Source of the DNA: Pseudomonadota bacterium
Lineage (GTDB): Bacteria > Pseudomonadota > Gammaproteobacteria > Burkholderiales > Chitinibacteraceae
Direction: 5' to 3'
Assembly: GCA_026399755.1 (NCBI GenBank)
Contig: JAPLQI010000035.1
Span: 1-64,000, forward strand
Length of the DNA: 64,000 nucleotides
Numbering within the stretch: position 1 is the first letter of the stretch; the number at the start of each line of letters is the position of its first letter. The notes beneath the pieces are model-generated. The model ran no database searches. It saw only the letters and a list, made by a program, of their open reading frames with translations, and was not told where the DNA came from. Positions 17,882 through 25,638 of the stretch are shown piece by piece. The translations under genes were made by a program, and so were the position numbers.

Positions 17882-18628
17882 TTAGCGCAAGGTGCGCTGG
17901 GCCATTTCTAATTGCGACAGTAGTTTTTGTAATTTGGCTTCTAGTGGGTGATCCAAGGCAACGAAATGTCCGCCGAGCAAGTATTCACCCTCGTGTTCCA
18001 CTATTTCTTGAATCTGCCGCAGGCTACAGACCTGAATTAAGGTGTTAGACACACCTGCGTGGCCTAATTCCATGCTGATTTTATGTTGCTGAGTTAATTG
18101 CAACTGTTGGGCAAAATTAGGTGGGATCCAGCAGGAAAGGCCGCCAATCGATAAATCATGAATAGCTAAGCGTTGGGGGTTGATGTTTGTGCTCTGAAAT
18201 AAGCAGGAAAAAGTCTGGGAGCTAGGGACTTTGGAGCGAAAGTACTCGCGGCGTTGCAGTTTAATAATGGAAAGAGGAATTTCGGTACGAAATGCCGCTT
18301 GTCCTTGATAGCGCCAAGGAATGAAGTTGCTGGTGAATTTAATCAGCGAACCACCGCCTGGGGTGGCAATGCACACCACCTCGCTTTCTAAGTTGGGTGT
18401 GATGTCAGGGCTGGCGTTTAAAAAATAGCAGGCATTGTCAGTAGGGTTAATCTCCAGCAAGTGGCTAAGGATTAACTCTTCACCGTCATTAAGAAATAGA
18501 TTGATTGCTTCTCCGTGCTTTTGTAGCTGGCTTAGGATGGATAACACCTCGCGGCGGTCATTTTTTCGAAAGGCCTCCAGCTCATCGACCTCACTTAGTA
18601 AAGACTTTAAAGTGCTTTTTAAATTCAT
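17882..18628 (-). CDS. ycgR: Flagellar brake protein YcgR (c-di-GMP receptor)
   Basis: Binds cyclic di-GMP and slows the flagellar motor. A 248-residue protein with an N-terminal YcgR domain (through residue ~110) and a C-terminal PilZ domain. The c-di-GMP contacts are intact: QRREYFRSKVP supplies the RxxxR element and DLSIGGLSC supplies the D/NxSxxG element. It implies that the organism is flagellated, consistent with the chemoreceptor later in the window. It appears monocistronic; no flagellar operon is adjacent. Confidence 0.93.
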   Translation of the reverse strand: MNLKSTLKSLLSEVDELEAFRKNDRREVLSILSQLQKHGEAINLFLNDGEELILSHLLEINPTDNACYFLNASPDITPNLESEVVCIATPGGGSLIKFTSNFIPWRYQGQAAFRTEIPLSIIKLQRREYFRSKVPSSQTFSCLFQSTNINPQRLAIHDLSIGGLSCWIPPNFAQQLQLTQQHKISMELGHAGVSNTLIQVCSLRQIQEIVEHEGEYLLGGHFVALDHPLEAKLQKLLSQLEMAQRTLR

Positions 18629-18861
18629 ACACCCTTCATGGCTTGTTTGGGGGCCGGAGACAATATATGTAATTTAGGTGATAAATCATCAATTAGCCTG
18701 CCTGATGAGGGTTGTTCTAGGTGGGGAGGGCTCATATTCGGGCCTGCATTTCGTCGCTGTTTTATACATCTTATCTGCGCTAGCTGCGCTTTATCTCATC
18801 GTGCTTAGCCCCGCGTAAATGCCGCATATATTGGCTGCATTCCCTTAATGAGGACTGCTCA

Positions 18862-19581
18862 ATGTATCCCGTGATCTTAAAACAGGTGAGTAAGCACTAC
18901 CGCCTAGGCTCGGTCGATGTACCCGCTTTGCAAGAGGTGAATCTGGTTATTTACCCCAATCGCTTTACGGTGATTGCGGGCCAATCTGGTAGTGGTAAAA
19001 GCACCTTGCTGAATTTAATCGGCTGCATCGATCGGGCTGATCAGGGCGAGGTGATTGTGGCGGGGCAATATATCGCGCAATTACCTGACGATGCGCTGGC
19101 AGATTTTAGGGCGCGGCATCTGGGCTTTATTTTCCAAAATTTTAATTTATTAGCCGTTTTATCCGCGTTTGAAAACGTCGAATACCCGCTACGCATGCTC
19201 AATATCCCCGCCGCCAAACGAAAAGCGCGCGTGATGGAACTCCTAGATGCGGTGGGACTGGCAGACAAGGCCCACCATCGCCCTGGGCAATTGTCTGGCG
19301 GGCAAAGGCAAAGGGTGGCGATTGCTCGGGCTTTAGCCCCTGCGCCGCAATTGGTACTGGCCGATGAGCCAACGGCTAATTTAGATAGCCAGACCGGTAA
19401 GGCGATTTTGCAACTGATGCGCCGTATGCAGCTGGAGCATCAAGTGAGCTTTGTTTTTTCTTCGCATGATCCACAGGTCATGGCCGAGGCCGATGACGCG
19501 GTATTGATTCGGGATGGGCGGATTGTTTCTGTAGAGCAACGCGATCGATCGGTCGTCGAAAAGCAGGAGGAGCGGGTATGA
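18862..19581 (+). CDS. ABC transporter ATP-binding protein (LolD/MacB type)
   Basis: ATPase subunit that energises an FtsX-type permease. All nucleotide-binding elements are present: Walker A GQSGSGKST, Q-loop IFQNFNLL, signature LSGGQRQRVAIARAL, Walker B LVLADEPTANLD and the switch SSHDP. The Gln-rich signature and 239-residue length place it in the LolD/MacB group, but it is distinct from the true lolD at 42958. GAGGA precedes the ATG. Its last four bases (ATGA) overlap the permease start. First gene of a five-gene operon. Confidence 0.95.
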   Translation: MYPVILKQVSKHYRLGSVDVPALQEVNLVIYPNRFTVIAGQSGSGKSTLLNLIGCIDRADQGEVIVAGQYIAQLPDDALADFRARHLGFIFQNFNLLAVLSAFENVEYPLRMLNIPAAKRKARVMELLDAVGLADKAHHRPGQLSGGQRQRVAIARALAPAPQLVLADEPTANLDSQTGKAILQLMRRMQLEHQVSFVFSSHDPQVMAEADDAVLIRDGRIVSVEQRDRSVVEKQEERV

Positions 19582-20942
19582 ATACCTTTTCTTTAGCATT
19601 GCGTAATTTGCTACGCAATTATCGCCGCTCCTTGGGTACGCTGCTGGCGATGCTGGTGGGGGCGATTACCATTTTATTATTTGGCGGCTATAGCCAAGCG
19701 CTAAATTTAGGCTTGCAAACCGGCTTTGTACAAAGCAGCGGGCATTTGCAAATTCAGCATAAAGATTACTTCTTATACGGCAATGGCAATCCAGCGGCTT
19801 ACGGGATTGCCAATTACCCCGTGCTGCTCAAGATGTTGAAGCAAGACCCCGTGCTGGCCCCAATGTTGAATGTGGTCACGCCCACGCTGAGCTTAGGGGG
19901 CATTGCGGGTAATTTCTCTGCAGGTGTTTCCCGCACTGTGCTTGGGCACGGCGCGGTGGTGGAAGATCAAAACAAATTGAGGCTGTGGAATGATTACGAC
20001 TTTGCACTTAAGCCTAGAAAATCAGCATTGACGGGCACGGCAGAAGATTCGGTAGTGATTGGCTCTGGCGTGGCACGGGTATTGGCTTTGTGTGCTGCCT
20101 TGCAAGTTAAGAACTGCCCTCAACCTAAGGTTGAAGTCAGTAAGGGCGCGGATGCACCTGCCGATGTGATGGCTCTATCGGTAGGAGCGAGCAGCAAGGC
20201 CGCTACGGGGCGGATTGAGATGCTGGCGGCAAATGCACATGGCGCGCCCAATGTGGCTGCTTTGACTGTGGTAAAGGCCGAAACGATTGGCGTGAAAGAG
20301 TTGGACGATATGTTTGTGGGCCTGCATTTATCGCAGGCACAGAAGCTGATTTATGGCGCGGGCACGCCGCAGGTGACGGCCATTGTGCTGCAGCTCAAAC
20401 ACAGCAGCCAAATGGCTGCCGCCAACGCACGTTTGGCGGTATTGCTGGCGGACCAGCCGCTAGAGGTGCTGGACTACACCGTGATTAACCCGCAATACGG
20501 GCAAATCACCGGCATGTTTGCCGCCATCTTTGGTTTTATTTCCTTACTGATTGGCTCGATCGTGCTGTTTACCGTGAGCAATACCATGAGTATGGCGGTG
20601 GTGGAGCGGACGGTAGAAATTGGCACCTTACGCGCCATGGGGCTGCGCCAATCTGGTATTCGTCGCCTGTTTATCTGTGAAGGTGTGCTCTTGGGGGCGA
20701 TGGGGGCGGCGACTGGCGTGCTGGCCGCACTGGCCTTGGCTTGGCTAGTGAATCACAGTGGCTTAACGTGGACGCCGCCGGGTAATGTAGATCCTATTCC
20801 CTTGATGGTGCGGGTATGGGGCGAGGGCAAGATGTTGTTGACCACAGCGCTGGGGCTGGTGGGCGTGGCTTTACTCTCTGCATGGTGGCCAGCAAGGCGG
20901 GCTGCTCGGCTCAATATTGTTGATGCCCTAAGGCATGCATAG
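19578..20942 (+). CDS. FtsX-type ABC transporter permease
   Basis: A 454-residue permease with the MacB/LolC architecture: one N-terminal membrane helix (about 20-42), a large periplasmic domain of ~270 residues, then three C-terminal helices around VERTVEIGTLRAMGLRQSG, the usual coupling-helix region. It ends with the conserved WWPARRAARLNIVDALRHA. Such permeases act by mechanotransmission on periplasmic cargo rather than forming a channel. Only one permease gene is present; a scrap of a second lies immediately downstream. Confidence 0.93.
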   Translation: MNTFSLALRNLLRNYRRSLGTLLAMLVGAITILLFGGYSQALNLGLQTGFVQSSGHLQIQHKDYFLYGNGNPAAYGIANYPVLLKMLKQDPVLAPMLNVVTPTLSLGGIAGNFSAGVSRTVLGHGAVVEDQNKLRLWNDYDFALKPRKSALTGTAEDSVVIGSGVARVLALCAALQVKNCPQPKVEVSKGADAPADVMALSVGASSKAATGRIEMLAANAHGAPNVAALTVVKAETIGVKELDDMFVGLHLSQAQKLIYGAGTPQVTAIVLQLKHSSQMAAANARLAVLLADQPLEVLDYTVINPQYGQITGMFAAIFGFISLLIGSIVLFTVSNTMSMAVVERTVEIGTLRAMGLRQSGIRRLFICEGVLLGAMGAATGVLAALALAWLVNHSGLTWTPPGNVDPIPLMVRVWGEGKMLLTTALGLVGVALLSAWWPARRAARLNIVDALRHA

Positions 20943-20955
20943 CGAGAGACACACG

Positions 20956-21054
20956 ATGAATGCCTTATTTCTACATTCCGCTTGGTGGCCAGCCAGACGT
21001 GCCGCTCGTTTGAATATTATTCATGCCTTACGGCATATAGAGGGGGCGAGATGA
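20956..21054 (+). pseudogene. Remnant of a second FtsX-type permease (C-terminal end only)
   Basis: A 32-codon frame whose SAWWPARRAARLNI and ALRH segments repeat the last ~20 residues of the preceding permease, with several synonymous changes (CGTGCCGCTCGTTTG versus CGGGCTGCTCGGCTC). It starts ATGAATGCCTTATTT and its TGA overlaps the ATG of the next gene. It is best read as the tail of a deleted tandem permease copy, or a small terminal duplication. It could still be translated and may couple translation to the next gene. Confidence 0.75.
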
Positions 21055-21419
21055 GTCTCTTGTATTTACATATTGCGTTTGCCTTGGCGGCCTTGTTGAT
21101 GGGGGCTGCGGTGTTATGCCTGCCTAAGGGCTCGGCTCGGCATCGCTTAATGGGCAGAATATGGATGGCCTTCATGGCGGCTACCGCAATCTCCTCTTTT
21201 GGGCTGTCGGGGATATGGGCCGGCCATCGCTTTAGCCCGATTCACTTATTGTCGGTATGGGTGTTGATTTGCATTGTGGTGGCCATTCGTGCCGCTAGAG
21301 CTGGGGAAATTAAGCGGCATCGGGGCTTTGTCTTGGGCAGTTATCTGGGCTTGCTGGGGGCAGGCGCAGCGACTTTGCTGCCGGGCCGGCTGATTTATAC
21401 GTTTTTGTTTGCTGCTTAG
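21051..21419 (+). CDS. DUF2306 family membrane protein
   Basis: A 122-residue integral membrane protein with four predicted helices (MSLLYLHIAFALAALLMGAAV; IWMAFMAATAISSFG; IHLLSVWVLICIVVAIRA; the C-terminal GSYLGLLGAGAATLLPGR). The histidine in YLHI and the RHRLMGRIWM and KRHRGFVLGSY loops fit DUF2306. ATG 21051 is preferred because GAGGGGG lies just upstream and the longer frame runs through the permease remnant. Function unknown; retention within the transport operon suggests an accessory role. Confidence 0.8.
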   Translation: MSLLYLHIAFALAALLMGAAVLCLPKGSARHRLMGRIWMAFMAATAISSFGLSGIWAGHRFSPIHLLSVWVLICIVVAIRAARAGEIKRHRGFVLGSYLGLLGAGAATLLPGRLIYTFLFAA

Positions 21420-21434
21420 GCGCAAGGGGTTGTG

Positions 21435-22190
21435 ATGAAATTATTGATTGTTTTAGGCCTAGTAATCAGTAGTGCCAGTTTTGCCGATGTCGATGCTCAG
21501 GCTTTGCTGGTGGCCAGCGATGCGATTCGTAACCCAACTCAAGCTTTTGGATTGACGTCCACACTGATTGAATATCGCAAAGGCAAGGAGAGCGATAGAA
21601 ATACGCTGGCGATTTATTCTCGGCCCGATGGTGGGCGTTTTCGCAATCTGATTCGCTTTGTGGCACCGGTTCGGGATGCGGGCAAATTGCTACTCAAAGA
21701 TGGCAATGATCTGTGGTTTTATGATCCAGCTAGCAAAGCCAGTGTGCGGATTTCACCGCAGCAACGCTTGCTAGGGCAGGCGGCCAATGGCGATGTGCTG
21801 ACGGTGAATTTAGCGCTAGATTACCGTGCTGACCTGGCGGGTGAAGAGGAAGTACAAGATGGCGATCGCAAACAGCGTGCTGCTTACAAACTGAAACTCA
21901 AAGCGATTTCGCCAGATGTCACGTATCACTCGATTGAAATGTGGCTGGATAAAAGCAGTAAGCAGCCGCTTAAATCCTTGTTTTATACCGAGAGCGGCCG
22001 CTTATTAAAAACGGCTTACTTCCGCCGCTATCAAACCCTGCTGGGGGCAGAGCGTCCGAGTGAAACGGTGATTATTGATGGCTTAGACCCTGCTTGGGTC
22101 ACGGTGATTAAAAACAGCGATTATGCTTGGCGCGATGTGCCAGCCAGTTGGTTGCAGCGCGACTATCTGCCTCGCTTTAAGCCGGAGTAA
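21435..22190 (+). CDS. LolA-like outer membrane lipoprotein-sorting protein
   Basis: A periplasmic protein of ~251 residues with signal peptide (MKLLIVLGLVISSASFA). The mature part has the LolA-like beta-fold signature of this subgroup: RPDGGRFRNLIRFVAP, KLLLKDGNDLWFYDPASK, RISPQQRLLGQAANGDVL and a late YFRRYQTLLGAERPSE. Proteins of this type carry acyl or other hydrophobic cargo across the periplasm and commonly sit beside membrane transporters. Here it is flanked by an ABC permease and an outer-membrane barrel, consistent with a trans-envelope relay. The cargo is unknown; it is not canonical LolA. Confidence 0.87.
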   Translation: MKLLIVLGLVISSASFADVDAQALLVASDAIRNPTQAFGLTSTLIEYRKGKESDRNTLAIYSRPDGGRFRNLIRFVAPVRDAGKLLLKDGNDLWFYDPASKASVRISPQQRLLGQAANGDVLTVNLALDYRADLAGEEEVQDGDRKQRAAYKLKLKAISPDVTYHSIEMWLDKSSKQPLKSLFYTESGRLLKTAYFRRYQTLLGAERPSETVIIDGLDPAWVTVIKNSDYAWRDVPASWLQRDYLPRFKPE

Positions 22191-22193
22191 GCG

Positions 22194-23372
22194 ATGAGAT
22201 GGCTTATTGGCTTGCTTTGCTCGGCCGCATTCGCTAGCGATCAGGATGCCCTGCTGCTGGCGGATGAAACGTCAACAGAGTCTGTCGCAAGTCGCGACTG
22301 GTTTTTGTCTATTGAAGGCGCATGGGGCCGGGCGTATTTAGATAAGGGCTATGAAAATACCCAGCGCAGGTCTGTAGATTTTCGTCTCGATACCCAGCTG
22401 AGCACCGATTGGCGTGTGGTGCTGGCAGACAGGCTCGATGGTTTTGGCCCCAGCTGGAAAACGCCAGAAAGTAAGGTGAATACTTTGAAAGAAGCCTATT
22501 TAAGCTGGCAGCCCGCCGCCGATATGGCTTTAGATTTTGGGCGGATTAATACGCGTTATGGCGTGGGGCTGGGCTATAACCCGAGCGATTTCTTTAAAGA
22601 GGGTGCGGTCAGATCGGTGGTTTCGGTGGCTCCTGCCAGCTTGCGTGAAAATCGCCAAGGCAGTGTGATGTTGCGCGGGCAAAAGCTTTGGTCGGGTGGC
22701 GCGCTGACGGCGCTGTTCTCTCCCAAATTGGCCAATGAGGCCGATCCTGAAGCGTTTAGCCTTGATTGGGGGGCGAGCAATCCGCGCGACCGTTATCTAC
22801 TGGCGCTGAGTCAGAATGGTGATATCTCTTCACAATTTTTATTATTTGGCGATACAGAGACTCAGCCACAGCTAGGCCTTAATTTAACGGGCTTGCTAAA
22901 CGACGCCACGGTGCTGCATGCGGAGCTCAGCACGGCTAAAGAAGGCGGGCGCTTTTATCGCTTGGCAAGCGGGCTAACATGGACATCTGAATCCAAGCTG
23001 TCGCTTGGCTTTGAATATCAGTACGATGGTGGGGCTAAAAATGCGGCAGAGTGGCGCGCTTTACAAGCGGGGCCCTTACAAAACTATTGGCGTTACCGCA
23101 GCGACGTGCAATCGCGTCAATCGATGCTTACCCAGCAAGCCACCATGGTTTATGCGCGTTGGCCGGATTTAATCCCCCAGCTAGAACTAGCAGCGATGTG
23201 GCGACATGATTTAATCGATAAAAGTGATATGGCATGGGCTGAAGTGCGTTATCACTTTAAAGCGGTCGATATAGCTTGGGAATTTCAGCTTAACCGAGGG
23301 GGAGCCCTTACCCAATACGGCGCTTTACCTGAAAAACGCTCAAGTACCTTGTTATTAAAGTATTTCTTTTGA
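22194..23372 (+). CDS. Outer-membrane beta-barrel protein of the ABC/LolA-like operon
   Basis: A 392-residue exported protein with a short signal peptide (MRWLIGLLCSAAFAS) and regularly alternating amphipathic strands ending in a C-terminal aromatic (LLLKYFF), a barrel assembly signal. Segments such as LDFGRINTRYGVGLGYNPSDFFKEGAVRS resemble DUF1302/alginate-export-like barrels that form substrate-specific channels. It starts four bases after the LolA-like gene, so the two are probably coupled. It is the proposed outer-membrane terminus of the transport system; family assignment is tentative. Confidence 0.75.
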   Translation: MRWLIGLLCSAAFASDQDALLLADETSTESVASRDWFLSIEGAWGRAYLDKGYENTQRRSVDFRLDTQLSTDWRVVLADRLDGFGPSWKTPESKVNTLKEAYLSWQPAADMALDFGRINTRYGVGLGYNPSDFFKEGAVRSVVSVAPASLRENRQGSVMLRGQKLWSGGALTALFSPKLANEADPEAFSLDWGASNPRDRYLLALSQNGDISSQFLLFGDTETQPQLGLNLTGLLNDATVLHAELSTAKEGGRFYRLASGLTWTSESKLSLGFEYQYDGGAKNAAEWRALQAGPLQNYWRYRSDVQSRQSMLTQQATMVYARWPDLIPQLELAAMWRHDLIDKSDMAWAEVRYHFKAVDIAWEFQLNRGGALTQYGALPEKRSSTLLLKYFF

Positions 23373-23385
23373 TTTTTTTGAAGCT

Positions 23386-23516
23386 GTAGGGTGGGGGAAG
23401 CCCAATCCTATCAACATTTAGCGAAATATTATTCGTAGGGCGGGAGCAACCCGCGAGCCATGCTGAAAAGTACGCGAGTTTCACTCGCTCTAGGATCTTT
23501 ATAATGAGTATGAACA
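23386..23516. repeat. Compound dispersed repeat ahead of the LytS-type kinase
   Basis: Two units are joined: GTAGGGTGGGGGAAGCCCAATCCTA (23386-23410, like 59553-59579) and a palindromic unit GTAGGGCGGGAGCAACCCGCG...CTCGCTCTAGG (23435-23494). The tail TTTATAATGAGTATGAACAAGAG matches the tail of the repeat at 31816-31935 almost base for base. The tail includes the annotated start codon of the following kinase. Confidence 0.8.
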
Positions 23517-24586
23517 AGAGTCGTCAATTATCAGCAAGCATGATTAATTTCCCTCTTTTGATAGAGCGCTGGCGGCGTGATTTGCCTGTTTTATTATTGG
23601 TTAATACCCTGATTGCCATTTTATGTACTTTATCGAGTAAGGCAGAGTATTTTGTAGATAATTTGCTGATTTCGCATTCAATTGGCTTTAGTATTTCTGT
23701 GTTAAATAGTTTTGCTTTTTGTACGGATAGCGGCATGGGGGGGCAGCGCTTATGGCGTTTAATTGTGGTGCTGCCGCTGGGGCTGTTTATTGGTTTTAAG
23801 CTGGCCTATTTATTAGGTGCCCCTGATGTAATTAGCTATTTTTGGATTAATCCACAATATCAATGGCGTTGGATTGTCTTGGCTTTTTTGGTGGCGGTAT
23901 CGGCTACTGGATTCTTTTTTGTACTCTATCGCTCGCAAACTTATCGTGCTCAGCTGGCCATAGAGAAGCAAAGGTTGGCTGAAGTGCAGCAATCTGGAAT
24001 TGCCGCACAATTAGCAATGCTACAGGCACAAATAGAGCCGCATTTTTTATTTAATACCTTGGCGAATATGCGCTGCTTGATTACGCGTGACGCGCCACTT
24101 GCACAAACCATGCTTGATCATTTAAATGATTATCTGCGCGCCAGCTTAAGCCGTACGCGTAAAAAACAAGTCACATTGGCTGAAGAGTTAGATTTGGTGA
24201 CAGCCTTGTTGGCGATTAGCAAAATTCGCCTAGGCGATCGCTTGCAATATCAGATTGATGTGCCTGCTGATTTGCAAGCCGCGCTCTTGCCGCCGCTGCT
24301 CTTGCAGCCCTTGGTGGAAAACGCCTTAGAGCATGGTATTGAGCCTGCAATCGCGGGTGGGGAGCTGCGTATTGTGGCGGATATATTTGAAAAGCTACTG
24401 CGCTTGCGGGTCTACGATACAGGCTTAGGCTTGCAAGACACAGGAGAAGAAGGTGTGGGCCTGCCCAATGTGCGTAAGCGTTTAGAAAACCTTTATGGTA
24501 AGGAAGGGCGTTTGGCGCTTTACCCCAATGTGCCCTGTGGTGTGATTGCTGAATTAACCCTGCCATTGAATAAAATTCAAGCCTAA
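23504..24586 (+). CDS. LytS/AlgZ-type sensor histidine kinase (His_kinase family)
   Basis: A 360-residue membrane sensor with four predicted N-terminal helices (about residues 28-140), a short coiled coil, then the PF06580 kinase domain: phospho-acceptor IEPHFLFNTLANM, N-box LQPLVENALEHG, and the ATP-lid segments VYDTGLGL and VGLPNVRKRLENLYG. It is nine bases upstream of its response regulator, the second gene of a pair. The first ATG and an AGGA ribosome site lie within the tail of a dispersed repeat; ATG 23540 is an alternative start but has no visible ribosome site. The signal is unknown. Confidence 0.93.
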   Translation: MSMNKSRQLSASMINFPLLIERWRRDLPVLLLVNTLIAILCTLSSKAEYFVDNLLISHSIGFSISVLNSFAFCTDSGMGGQRLWRLIVVLPLGLFIGFKLAYLLGAPDVISYFWINPQYQWRWIVLAFLVAVSATGFFFVLYRSQTYRAQLAIEKQRLAEVQQSGIAAQLAMLQAQIEPHFLFNTLANMRCLITRDAPLAQTMLDHLNDYLRASLSRTRKKQVTLAEELDLVTALLAISKIRLGDRLQYQIDVPADLQAALLPPLLLQPLVENALEHGIEPAIAGGELRIVADIFEKLLRLRVYDTGLGLQDTGEEGVGLPNVRKRLENLYGKEGRLALYPNVPCGVIAELTLPLNKIQA

Positions 24587-24595
24587 GGAAAACCC

Positions 24596-25324
24596 ATGCC
24601 CACCGCCTTAATCGCCGACGATGAGCCTTTGCTTGCCAGCAGTCTTGCCGAGCGCTTGCAAGTGTTTTGGCCGGATTTAAATATCGTTGCCGTGGTCAAA
24701 AACGGCCTAGAAGCGGTGAGTGAACTCAATCGCCTCTCGCCTGATTTTGCTTTTTTAGATATTCGCATGCCCGGTTTAAGCGGTTTACAGGTTGCCAGCA
24801 CTTTGCGTGATACGCGGGTAATCTTTGTCACCGCTTTTGATGAATACGCAATTTCCGCTTTTGATAATGCGGCACTGGATTACCTATTAAAGCCGGTGAG
24901 TGATGATCGGCTTTTGCAGTGCGTGGCCCGCCTGCAAAGAGAGCGAAAACCACAGCTGGATTTCAATGCTTTATTGCTCAATTTACAAAAAGAAGCCGCG
25001 CCACTGGCATGGCTAACGGTGGGGCTAGGGGATGTAACTCGCCTCGTGGCGGTTGAAGAAGTCTTGTTTTTTCAATCGGCGGATAAATACACCGAGGTCG
25101 TAACCGCCCACGAACGGCATTTAATTCGCACCCCGCTTAAAGAGCTTTTACCGCAGCTTAATGCCAAAAGTTTTGCGCAGGTGCATCGGGCATATATTGT
25201 GAATTTGCATGTGGTGGCACGTATTGAGCGGGATATTCTGGGGCGGCAGCGAATTGAGCTTAAAAATAGTCAACACACCCTACCTCTAAGCCGAAGTTTT
25301 GCTGCGCAGTTTCGACAAATGTAG
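24596..25324 (+). CDS. LytTR-family response regulator
   Basis: A 242-residue regulator. The receiver domain (1-115) has the acidic pocket ADDE, the phospho-acceptor in FAFLDIRMPG and the conserved lysine in YLLKPV. A C-terminal LytTR DNA-binding domain carries VEEVLFFQSADKYTEVVT, HLIRTPLKELLPQL and FAQVHRAYIVNL. It is partnered with the LytS-type kinase immediately upstream and is closely related to the regulator at 60081. Target genes are not evident. Confidence 0.95.
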   Translation: MPTALIADDEPLLASSLAERLQVFWPDLNIVAVVKNGLEAVSELNRLSPDFAFLDIRMPGLSGLQVASTLRDTRVIFVTAFDEYAISAFDNAALDYLLKPVSDDRLLQCVARLQRERKPQLDFNALLLNLQKEAAPLAWLTVGLGDVTRLVAVEEVLFFQSADKYTEVVTAHERHLIRTPLKELLPQLNAKSFAQVHRAYIVNLHVVARIERDILGRQRIELKNSQHTLPLSRSFAAQFRQM

Positions 25325-25632
25325 CTCTACGGTGGCTCAGCAGATAAAAACAGCTTCATAATTTATATTTTTAGCTTGCCTTGGGTTTTATTTTTTTGTA
25401 CAGCAAGACCTAATTAATTCATATGTCGCCCAAAATATGTGTGTGGTAAATGGCTAAGTATTTGAATTCATTAATTGTTATCTTGCTGGCTTATGAGTAA
25501 AGCCGATTTAATCAGTGCTTCCATTGGCGGGTGTAGTTTTCAAAACAGCAAATTCTTATGTACCCAGCTATGGCCGTTGTAGCTTAGAATCGAACCCTCG
25601 CTTAAAAATAATTTAGTCTGCGCTCTAGGGGT
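25325..25632. other. Intergenic region before the chemoreceptor gene
   Basis: A 308-base AT-rich stretch between the LytTR regulator and the chemoreceptor. It should contain the chemoreceptor promoter. I see no repeat-family copy, strong hairpin or reading frame in it. Confidence 0.4.
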
Positions 25633-25638
25633 TTGATA

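Noticed and set aside
18862..20942. Annotating the ABC pair as lolDC
   Set aside because: A clear lolD-lolC pair exists at 42958-44881; this pair has a different neighbourhood and a more MacB-like permease.
25490..25632. Possible sigma-28 promoter (TAAAGCCGATTT near 25498) ahead of the chemoreceptor
   Set aside because: GCCGAT is present but no TAAA-type -35 element lies at the needed distance.
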